Shown here: one piece after another, positions 1 through 5,192 of the stretch
Layout: every line of letters starts with the position of its first letter
Position numbering within the stretch: position 1 is the first letter of the stretch
Origin: Candidatus Dojkabacteria bacterium
GTDB lineage: Bacteria > Patescibacteriota > Dojkabacteria > B142 > WJKM01
Reading direction: 5' to 3'
Length of the DNA: 5,384 bases
NCBI GenBank assembly: GCA_020429465.1
Contig: JAGQLH010000085.1
Coordinates: forward strand, 1-5,384
Notes under the pieces: model-generated
Told to the model about the DNA's origin: nothing
The model's database searches: none
The model's input: only the letters and a program-made list of their open reading frames with translations
Translations under genes and position numbers: made by a program

Positions 1-257
1 CCGAAATCAACAAATTTTTTATAGAGGAATGTTGAGAAACCCCTACTCGTATAGTCTTTCCCATTTTCAGTTAGGATTACTGTAAAGCCATCAATTTGAT
101 CTTTAATTTGATCATAGGTAATTAGCTCACTAGAGGTGTCTTTGAGTGAGATTTGTTCAACTGTGACATATCGTTCAGTTAGTTTTGTATAGTAGTCAAT
201 AAGCTCACCAACAGAGGCATCTTTTATTTTCCCAAAACTAATAATTCTGATTTTCAT
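1..257 (-). CDS. rlmH: 23S rRNA (pseudouridine1915-N3)-methyltransferase RlmH, 5' part only
   Basis: RlmH is a small SPOUT-class, SAM-dependent methyltransferase that methylates N3 of pseudouridine 1915 (E. coli numbering) in helix 69 of 23S rRNA on assembled 70S ribosomes. The reading frame has no annotated stop here because the gene runs off the left edge; 85 complete codons are visible out of a usual length near 155. The N-terminus MKIRIISFGKIKD is typical of the family, and residues 58-78 (FTVILTENGKDYTSRGFSTF) match the conserved segment in which a hydrophobic strand leads into 'D/E-x-G-K-x-x-S-x-x-F'. The C-terminal trefoil knot that binds SAM is outside the window. The ATG (257-255) is preceded by AGGA at 273-270, about 12 nt upstream, and GGAG at 263-260, which is too close. 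It is transcribed divergently from the secretion-type cluster, so it is probably an unrelated housekeeping neighbour. Confidence 0.85.
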   Translation of the reverse strand, partial: MKIRIISFGKIKDASVGELIDYYTKLTERYVTVEQISLKDTSSELITYDQIKDQIDGFTVILTENGKDYTSRGFSTFLYKKFVDF

Positions 258-328
258 TGCTCCGAGAGTTCCTAATGAGTAATATATAGAGAAATCAAAT
301 TGAAACGATTCTACAGAATGGGAGAAGT

Positions 329-344
329 TGAAATTTAGATTTCA
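329..344. repeat. Inverted repeat TGAAAT-TTAG-ATTTCA in the divergent intergenic region
   Basis: Two perfect 6-bp arms (329-334 and 339-344) flank a 4-nt centre, between rlmH and the large secreted-protein gene. The layout suits a dimeric regulator's operator, but AT-rich DNA gives such repeats by chance and no convincing -35/-10 pair overlaps it. Confidence 0.3.
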
Positions 345-347
345 CAC

Positions 348-364
348 ATCCCGCTCAGCGGGGT
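348..364. repeat. GC-rich hairpin in the divergent intergenic region
   Basis: CCCGC (350-354) pairs with GCGGG (358-362) around a TCA loop. The stem can be extended by a T-G wobble (349/363) and an A-T pair (348/364). It is a sharp GC island in AT-rich DNA, about 40 bp upstream of the GTG of the large gene. Neither strand has a T-run after it, so it is not a normal intrinsic terminator. It could be an operator or an mRNA 5' leader structure. Confidence 0.35.
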
Positions 365-401
365 ACTAGAGAATCATTTTGATAATTATAAAGCCTTTCG
401 C

Positions 402-2252
402 GTGATAAACAAAAAACTGTCTACAATAGTTTCTTTTCTTGGCATAGTAATTGTAATTTTCTTGATAAGAGGAGGCGGGGTATATGCTCAGGCACTTGAT
501 TCAAGAATCACATTCAATTTTTCACAAGCAAGTTGTAATAAGATAGATGAGGTACTAGATTTTGTTGTTACTCGAGATGGAGTAAATCTACAAGTAAATT
601 CTGGTGTTGTACCTATTAATTTCCCAGATGAATCTGCTTGCGAACCTTTTTATGAGTATTCAGTTACAGCTCCTGCTGTAAGCGCAACATATACTATCAA
701 TGGAAGGATCCGCGGATCCGACGGACAAATATACAGTATTTCTCAAGGAAATAGATTATGGCAACCAAGTTCATTACCTGAAGATGAGACAGTTCAATGG
801 CAAAATGGGGTAGGTATTGAAATTGTGCCTGAAGATTCTTCAGACCCAGATATAACCCTTTCTACTCTTGATGGCTCTGAACCTACAGTTATTGATGTAA
901 CAAAAATTCCAATTAGTTTAACATCCCAATCAGCAGATAATTGTTTAGTCGATATTTATCTCTATAAGGTCGGTACTACCGAAGAAAATGATTACGATGG
1001 AAGTTTTATCAGAATTTTTGAGGGAGATGTAAATGATTTCACGAATGGAGAATTTGATATTTCCGTCAGTGATTTCTACATTGGAACATTTAGTGTACTT
1101 GATATAAAGGTTGTAGCAGATTTGACATGCCAAGGCACACTTATAGAGTCAGAGGAATTATTTTTAGAAATTACATCACAGAACAATGTAGGAAATGATG
1201 CTGAAGTAGCTGTTTACTCTACGAGTGAAAATATAGAAATAGAATTTTGTATTGACTCAGTAGATAACTCAACTTTTCAATGTATAAATTTGCCACAATG
1301 TGACGAAATTAACGCTTGTTCGCACAGTCCAACTAATTCTGATTTCCAATTCACTAATCTGTTCCCAGGGGAGTATACAATAAAACTTTCGGCAAATGAT
1401 GTTATTCAAGAAGGTTCCTTCGAGTTAGATTCTGGAGACAAATTGTTTATTCCAATAAGATATGATATTGACAGCAACACTTTTATTGCACCCGACAATA
1501 TTTCTTTAGATTCCGTACCAACGACCGATGACCGGTCAACAGGAGCAGCAAAGTTTGAGTTAATAATAAAAGATAATAATGAATACGAAGTTGATGTAAA
1601 GATGAACGGGGTATCAAAACGATTAACAAATGATAATTTGGAAACAACATTTGGCCCCTTTCCTAACAATGAATATGAATACACAGTGGAAGGATTTTAT
1701 GGAGCTAGTCTTGACAGTGCAGGAACATACGAATCTTCTGTGACACTCCAAGCAAATACAGTAACAGTTCCAATTGTTGCCTCTGGAGGCAGATTACAAG
1801 TGGGTAATCTAACGGGGGCTCTTCCCTCAAATCAAGGGGTGGGCGTTTGTAATGGTAGTCTTGAATGTGCGAATTGTATAGGAAGAAATATTGATGGGAA
1901 TCCATTTAGAACATTTCAAGAAGCGGCACAAGCACAGATTGATGGCACTATTCAGTATACAAATAGCGTGTATGTAGCTATAGGGTGTGTTGATCCTAGC
2001 CAAGAAGGTATTACAGTACGATTGATCCAAATAGCGCTGGGTATTTCAGGGTTTGTTATTCTTATTAGGTTTGGTCAAGCTGCACTGTTACTTCAAAAAG
2101 GTGATCCAGAATCATACAGTGAGGGGGGAAGCATTGCATGGTCCGCCTTGCTAGCATTGATAATGATTCTATTTGCTGCAGTAGGGATGCAGTTCCTAGG
2201 CATAAATATTTTCAGAGTATTACCACCAGGTACTATAGAGGTAAGTGAGTAG
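402..2252 (+). CDS. Large secreted Ig/prealbumin-like protein with C-terminal two-helix T4SS-pilin-like module
   Basis: No specific family name is recognised for the whole protein (616 aa). Residues 1-29 form a Sec signal peptide (KK, hydrophobic stretch 9-22, cleavage VYA|Q30). The ectodomain is beta-rich and appears to fall into four parts: about 33-125 (Cys45, Cys80), 165-258 (Cys181, Cys243), 270-360 (Cys283, 294, 300, 306) and 375-465 (no Cys). The third and fourth share an F-x-(P)-x-x-EY-T-hydrophobic pattern (LFPGEYTIKL near 321, PFPNNEYEYTV near 420) typical of prealbumin-like or carboxypeptidase-regulatory-like folds. A stalk with Cys483, 489, 492 and 529 precedes two membrane helices (about 541-564 and 578-604) joined by a polar loop with GDPE (567-570), the CPR T4SS-pilin pattern. 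Predicted topology is both ends outside. GTG402 is the only standard start placing the signal peptide at the N-terminus: the nearest upstream in-frame stop is at 336-338 and no ATG, GTG or TTG lies between. There is no Shine-Dalgarno motif. It may be an adhesin-like subunit of a surface apparatus (inference). Confidence 0.8.
   Translation: MINKKLSTIVSFLGIVIVIFLIRGGGVYAQALDSRITFNFSQASCNKIDEVLDFVVTRDGVNLQVNSGVVPINFPDESACEPFYEYSVTAPAVSATYTINGRIRGSDGQIYSISQGNRLWQPSSLPEDETVQWQNGVGIEIVPEDSSDPDITLSTLDGSEPTVIDVTKIPISLTSQSADNCLVDIYLYKVGTTEENDYDGSFIRIFEGDVNDFTNGEFDISVSDFYIGTFSVLDIKVVADLTCQGTLIESEELFLEITSQNNVGNDAEVAVYSTSENIEIEFCIDSVDNSTFQCINLPQCDEINACSHSPTNSDFQFTNLFPGEYTIKLSANDVIQEGSFELDSGDKLFIPIRYDIDSNTFIAPDNISLDSVPTTDDRSTGAAKFELIIKDNNEYEVDVKMNGVSKRLTNDNLETTFGPFPNNEYEYTVEGFYGASLDSAGTYESSVTLQANTVTVPIVASGGRLQVGNLTGALPSNQGVGVCNGSLECANCIGRNIDGNPFRTFQEAAQAQIDGTIQYTNSVYVAIGCVDPSQEGITVRLIQIALGISGFVILIRFGQAALLLQKGDPESYSEGGSIAWSALLALIMILFAAVGMQFLGINIFRVLPPGTIEVSE
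706..719. repeat. Perfect 14-bp palindrome GGATCCGCGGATCC inside the large gene
   Basis: The palindrome spans 706-719 in frame and encodes part of the first ectodomain (around R-I-R-G-S). It contains two GGATCC sites around CCGCGG and is unusually GC-rich for its surroundings. The reading frame is undisturbed, so chance is the simplest explanation. Confidence 0.5.
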
Positions 2253-2279
2253 GTACTATGTTTTTTATATTCAAAAATT

Positions 2280-2495
2280 ATGAAAATACTGAAAATACTG
2301 AAAAATCTATCTTATATTGCAATTTGTTTTGTTTCTATTCCAGTATCCACGAGTTATGCTCAGGTTGTTTCATTACCTCCATACCCCTTTGAATACGATA
2401 AAATACTAATTCGGAGCTTACCAAGTATACTTCTCATCTGCATACTAATAGCAGGAGGATACTTCTTCTATAAAAAAGCAAAAAAGAAAAAATAA
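2280..2495 (+). CDS. Small secreted single-pass membrane protein with poly-lysine tail
   Basis: No family is recognised (71 aa). Residues 1-27 are a signal peptide with a lysine-rich start (K2, K5, K8), hydrophobic core 10-22 and cleavage STSYA|Q28. About 18 residues lie outside (VVSLPPYPFEYDK), then one membrane helix spans about 47-64. The end, KKAKKKK, is a strongly positive cytoplasmic tail, giving a type I topology (outside to inside). It lies 27 nt after the large gene and 65 nt before the pilin gene, on the same strand, so it is probably co-expressed. Unlike its neighbours it has one mature helix instead of two, no outside cysteine, and no pilin loop. ATG2280 is chosen because it gives a complete signal peptide; an earlier ATG at 2258 is in another frame. 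No Shine-Dalgarno is present. It could be an accessory, assembly or anchoring factor for the neighbouring membrane proteins (inference). Its position and clean signal peptide make it a likely real gene. Confidence 0.7.
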   Translation: MKILKILKNLSYIAICFVSIPVSTSYAQVVSLPPYPFEYDKILIRSLPSILLICILIAGGYFFYKKAKKKK

Positions 2496-2505
2496 TTGTA
2501 GATTT

Positions 2506-2545
2506 CATACTAAGATCGCACTGTATCCATCCTAATGGTAGTATG
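2506..2545 (+). promoter_or_regulatory. Nested hairpin in the gap before the pilin gene
   Basis: CATACTA (2506-2512) is the exact reverse complement of TAGTATG (2539-2545). Just inside the 3' arm, CCAT (2527-2530) pairs with ATGG (2535-2538) over a CCTA loop. Together the continuous 3' arm ATGGTAGTATG can form an 11-bp helix interrupted by a 14-nt bulge on the 5' side. It ends 15 nt before the pilin ATG. There is no T-tract, so termination is unlikely. A role in mRNA processing, stability or translation of the pilin is possible. Confidence 0.35.
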
Positions 2546-2560
2546 TAATAGAAATATTTT

Positions 2561-2923
2561 ATGAATAGTACAATGTTCGATATTAAAAAGTTTCTCCCAC
2601 TAGTTATAAGTGTAAGTACATATTTGTTATTTACCTCTATAGCCTTTGGGATAACCATACCTAACACACTTCCTGGCGATTTTCTTAGTAACTTTACGCG
2701 ACTTACTAATCTAATTCGTCCTGTTGTTGTACTTGTATTCCTAGGTGTTTTCTTTTACGGTGGTTTTACACTTATGACAGCAAGTGATAGTGCAGAAAAA
2801 TTACAAAAGGGATGGCAAACTCTTGCTTTTGCAGCAGTGGGATTAATCGTAATTTTCCTTGCACCATCAGTTGTAGACCTCATAGGTCAGATATTTGGAG
2901 TTGAGCTTATTGAATTTCTATAG
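2561..2923 (+). CDS. Minimal T4SS-type pilin (VirB2/TrbC-like, two helices)
   Basis: The protein (120 aa) has the size and design of VirB2/TrbC-type and CPR 'T4SS_pilin' (PF18895-like) subunits: signal peptide 1-30 (IAFG|I31), a short mature N-terminus, helix 1 (about 53-74, rich in V/L/F with the YGGF motif at 66-69), a polar loop SDSAEKLQKG (75-84), and helix 2 (about 85-108). Pilins of this type are processed, stay in the membrane as a helical hairpin, and are extracted to build a conjugative-type filament or surface tip. That is known for the family and inferred here. It contains no cysteine, and alone among the signal-peptide proteins here it lacks Gln at the mature +1 position. ATG2561 and Met5 (2573) are both possible starts; the longer form is taken because it is first in the frame. 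The next gene begins 3 nt after its TAG. It is the simplest member of the array and probably represents the core design of the others. Confidence 0.75.
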   Translation: MNSTMFDIKKFLPLVISVSTYLLFTSIAFGITIPNTLPGDFLSNFTRLTNLIRPVVVLVFLGVFFYGGFTLMTASDSAEKLQKGWQTLAFAAVGLIVIFLAPSVVDLIGQIFGVELIEFL

Positions 2924-2926
2924 AAT

Positions 2927-3739
2927 ATGAAAATTGCTTACACAAAAACAGCACTCTATTTAGCCACTATTCTTCTTTCAACTGCATCAATAATGGTGCT
3001 CTTAACCAGGGTTCAGGCTCAACAGGAAGACGACCCAATTTATGATCAACGTTGTGTTCGTGAACAAACGCTATCCGACGGGAATACCTGTTACGTAACG
3101 GGGTATACCCACGATGTAAATGGGAATAGGGTAAGTAGATACGCGGGAGGAGGATGTAAGAGGGCAGGTAATACCGAGAGTTTTATGGATGGGCTAGAAG
3201 AGCATTGTGAAAACTCAGAGTATGACGGAGACTTCCTATTTACACGTGATAGAGTAAATATCGTTCCAACAATCATAGTCCTCAACGAAAAAACAATACC
3301 TCCACTATTAAGGATGATTTTGACAGTGGTATTTTCAATTGTAGGAATTACCTTGTTAGTGTTGTCTATTCTGGGATATATCAAATGGATGACTTTGACC
3401 AATTCAGGAGATGATGTTGTAGGTGCTCGTAAGATGTTTACGAATGCATTTTATGGTGTCATATTTTGCGCTGGAGCCGTACCATTAACATGGATACTTT
3501 TTTATGCATTGGGGTATAGAGGCAATCCGTTTGATATCGAGCCTACACTTAGGATACTTCTAAGACCTGACTGTTCTGCTATTAATAGTTACGGATACTG
3601 TAACCAAGGGGAATATACTAATGGCATCTGTATCGATAAAGTAAAGGATGTCTGTGAGAAATATGATGTAAGTTGTGCTGGAAATGTAGTCTTGAATTCT
3701 GAAGAATTAATTTACGAATGTCAATTTAACGATGAATAA
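2927..3739 (+). CDS. Two-helix pilin-like membrane protein with Cys-rich segments on both sides
   Basis: No named family is recognised (270 aa). Residues 1-31 are a signal peptide (hydrophobic 9-26, cleavage VQA|Q32). Residues 32-122 form an outside segment with four cysteines (43, 55, 77, 94) and a Gly/Asn-rich stretch (63-76). Helix 1 spans about 127-150, followed by a loop with NSGDD (159-163) and basic residues R168/K169. Helix 2 spans about 171-196 and contains Cys181. The C-terminal segment (197-270) has six cysteines (216, 225, 235, 243, 250, 265). The hydrophobic hairpin with a Gly-Asp loop is the T4SS-pilin pattern, here with added domains at both ends. Even cysteine numbers on both sides fit disulfides outside the cell, and agree with an outside-in-outside topology. 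It starts 3 nt after the minimal pilin's stop and overlaps the next gene by 8 nt, so it is probably translationally coupled. No Shine-Dalgarno is present. Confidence 0.72.
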   Translation: MKIAYTKTALYLATILLSTASIMVLLTRVQAQQEDDPIYDQRCVREQTLSDGNTCYVTGYTHDVNGNRVSRYAGGGCKRAGNTESFMDGLEEHCENSEYDGDFLFTRDRVNIVPTIIVLNEKTIPPLLRMILTVVFSIVGITLLVLSILGYIKWMTLTNSGDDVVGARKMFTNAFYGVIFCAGAVPLTWILFYALGYRGNPFDIEPTLRILLRPDCSAINSYGYCNQGEYTNGICIDKVKDVCEKYDVSCAGNVVLNSEELIYECQFNDE

Positions 3740-4463
3740 AAGCGTGAGAAAACTATTTTTGTCGTTCTTTGTTTCTTCTGTGGTCCTATTTTCTATTGTG
3801 AACAATGTATTAGCACAGGTGGGAGTTGGCGATGAAGATGGAGGCAGAGATGTTACAATCGAAATTTTTGGCCCAAGTATGTTTACAAATTTACGAACGT
3901 ATGGAGTGTATAGATTTGCAGGATATATAACCACATATATACTTTTAGTAGTATTTGTACTAACTATTTTGTATATGCTCTTTGCAACAGTAAAGATGAT
4001 GCAAAGCCAAGGGGATCAAAATATGTTTAGTGATAATCTTAAAAAAATTAGAGAACTCCTTAGAGGACTTGCACTTACCTTTGTATTTTTAATGCTCTAC
4101 ACCGGTGTTGGGCTTGCCTTAGGTTTTGGGAATGTTTTTCAGTGGCCGAATAAATTATCCCAGTGTGGTGATGGAGAGTTCTTATTTAGAGCTGAATATA
4201 GAGCAGCTGTTGTAGATGAGAATTTATTTGATGATGAGGTACTTATATACTGTTGTAAAGATCTTGAGCTAACAAATATCGATGATACGAACGGAGAAGG
4301 AGCTTTGAACGTATCAACAAACCAAGGAACAAGGGATGGTGCAGTAGTAGGAGACGAAGAGTTAGGAGGGTGGTTGTTTATAGCTGATCCAAATGGAAAC
4401 AGTAGATCTGTAGTCCCTACAAACGTTTCTAAGGCAGGTAGATGTGAACCGTTTACGATATAA
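3732..4463 (+). CDS. Two-helix pilin-like membrane protein with long C-terminal ectodomain
   Basis: No named family is recognised (243 aa). The signal peptide covers 1-28 (basic R6/K7, hydrophobic 8-23, cleavage VLA|Q29). A short acidic, Gly-rich outside segment follows (29-60), then helix 1 (about 62-87). The polar loop has SQGDQ (92-96) and many basic residues (K104, K105, R107, R111), and helix 2 spans about 112-133. The C-terminal 110 residues form an outside domain with cysteines 145, 174, 175 and 238, including an adjacent CC pair, and a Gly/Asn/Asp-rich middle part (184-224). The loop here is longer (about 20 residues) than in the minimal pilin. The ATG overlaps the previous stop (ATGAATAA, 3732-3739), which indicates coupled translation and decides the start. 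No Shine-Dalgarno is present. The same chassis as its neighbours suggests a partner subunit in one membrane complex; a distant VirB3- or VirB6-like role cannot be excluded. Confidence 0.7.
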   Translation: MNKSVRKLFLSFFVSSVVLFSIVNNVLAQVGVGDEDGGRDVTIEIFGPSMFTNLRTYGVYRFAGYITTYILLVVFVLTILYMLFATVKMMQSQGDQNMFSDNLKKIRELLRGLALTFVFLMLYTGVGLALGFGNVFQWPNKLSQCGDGEFLFRAEYRAAVVDENLFDDEVLIYCCKDLELTNIDDTNGEGALNVSTNQGTRDGAVVGDEELGGWLFIADPNGNSRSVVPTNVSKAGRCEPFTI

Positions 4464-4512
4464 AGACGATTTACTCAAACAAAAAATCCAGATACCGTTG
4501 TTAATAAAGTAT

Positions 4513-4541
4513 TTGATTTGACTAAATATTTTACGTATTAT
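4513..4541 (+). promoter_or_regulatory. Sigma70-type promoter candidate for the Cys-rich two-helix gene at 4581
   Basis: TTGATT (4513-4518, 4 of 6 matches to TTGACA) is separated by exactly 17 nt from TATTAT (4536-4541, 5 of 6 to TATAAT). It lies in the longest gap of the plus-strand cluster (4464-4580). The expected transcript start is near 4548, giving a leader of about 30 nt. This would let the last genes be expressed separately from the upstream ones. No terminator is visible after the gene ending at 4463, so read-through is also possible. Confidence 0.45.
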
Positions 4542-4545
4542 GAGA

Positions 4546-4555
4546 TAACTAGTTA
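4546..4555. promoter_or_regulatory. 10-bp palindrome at the expected transcription start
   Basis: TAACTAGTTA is a perfect palindrome, 4 nt downstream of the candidate -10 element and covering the expected start of transcription. A repressor operator in this place would be effective, but a short AT-rich palindrome can arise by chance. Confidence 0.25.
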
Positions 4556-4580
4556 GTTTTCATCTATTATTATTTTAAAA

Positions 4581-5171
4581 ATGTTGAAAAATTTCCGATC
4601 GGTAGCGCTCCTATCATTTGTTACCACCTTTAGTTTCTTTGGGGTGTTTATGACAAATGCATCAGCACAGTGCGGTGGATTCCTTCCAGAGTTTCTAGAA
4701 CGATTAATTTGTGGACCAGATCCTGTACAAGTATTAGTAAATAGAATACAAGTAGGGTTTCTTCTAGCTTTTGGTGCAGTAATTCTAATTGCAGTAGGAT
4801 ACGTTATTCTAACAGCGATTAAATACGTTAGAAGTAAAGGAGATTCAGGGGAAATGGAAGAAAGCAATAAAGCTATGCAGTCAATTCTGTATGGAGTTGG
4901 TGCGTTATTTGTGGGAGTAATAGGTATTGCAGTTGTGCTTATTTTCTTTGGTGGATTCAATCTATTTCCACAACCTATTTGTATTCAAGCACCAGATAGT
5001 TATGGATGTTATGCCTGCGCAGATTCATCAGGAGACTATAGGGATATTTGTAATGTCTGTAATGATGATTTTGATCATACGTTGGGCGGAAGTACCACTT
5101 GTGATGAAGAAATAGATCCAGACGACAGTGATGAAGTAGTTGAAAATTTCTTAAATGGGGTGACTCTTTAG
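4581..5171 (+). CDS. Two-helix T4SS-pilin-like protein with Cys-rich acidic C-terminal tail
   Basis: No specific family name applies to the whole protein (196 aa). The signal peptide is 1-29 (K3, R6, hydrophobic 8-23, cleavage ASA|Q30). A short outside segment has Cys31 and Cys44. Helix 1 (about 56-80) is followed by a loop KYVRSKGDSGEMEESNK (81-97) and helix 2 (about 101-125). The Gly-Asp loop, the basic residues before it and the small-residue-rich second helix (ILYGVGALFVGVIGIAVV) are very close to the PF18895-like pilin pattern, the best match in the window besides the minimal pilin. The tail (126-196) has cysteines 134, 143, 146, 157, 160 and 174, with CX2C-X10-CX2C spacing, and becomes strongly acidic at 175-188 (DEEIDPDDSDE). 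The predicted location of the tail is outside the cell. It follows a 117-nt gap containing its own promoter candidate. No Shine-Dalgarno is present. Codon use looks like that of its neighbours. Confidence 0.75.
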   Translation: MLKNFRSVALLSFVTTFSFFGVFMTNASAQCGGFLPEFLERLICGPDPVQVLVNRIQVGFLLAFGAVILIAVGYVILTAIKYVRSKGDSGEMEESNKAMQSILYGVGALFVGVIGIAVVLIFFGGFNLFPQPICIQAPDSYGCYACADSSGDYRDICNVCNDDFDHTLGGSTTCDEEIDPDDSDEVVENFLNGVTL

Positions 5172-5192
5172 TTAATCTTCAAGAATATCGAA

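Noticed and set aside
945..2030. Several 60-90 codon minus-strand frames under the large gene
   Set aside because: All are antisense to a continuous 616-codon gene with clear signal peptide and helices, and none has recognisable content.
2228..2259. 9-bp direct repeat AGGTACTAT (2228-2236 and 2251-2259) around the stop of the large gene, followed by a T-run
   Set aside because: No stable stem precedes the T-run, and similar GGTACTA words occur elsewhere (362, 551), so neither a terminator nor an attachment site is supported.
2258..2282. Alternative ATG at 2258 for the microprotein
   Set aside because: It is in a different frame and leads to a sequence without a signal peptide; ATG2280 gives a complete one.
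3091..3402. 103-codon minus-strand frame
   Set aside because: Shadow of the Cys-rich two-helix gene; no domain features.
4553..4960. 135-codon open frame on the minus strand
   Set aside because: It lies antisense within the well-supported two-helix protein gene, has no signal peptide or recognisable domain, and arises from the codon pattern of the real gene.
4927..5115. 62-codon plus-strand frame in another phase
   Set aside because: Fully inside the Cys-rich tail gene, whose own frame shows a meaningful cysteine pattern and continues to the stop.
402..5171. Alternative genetic code (TGA as Gly or Trp, as in some CPR lineages)
   Set aside because: No in-frame TGA occurs in any gene, and TGG encodes Trp normally; TAA and TAG serve as stops.
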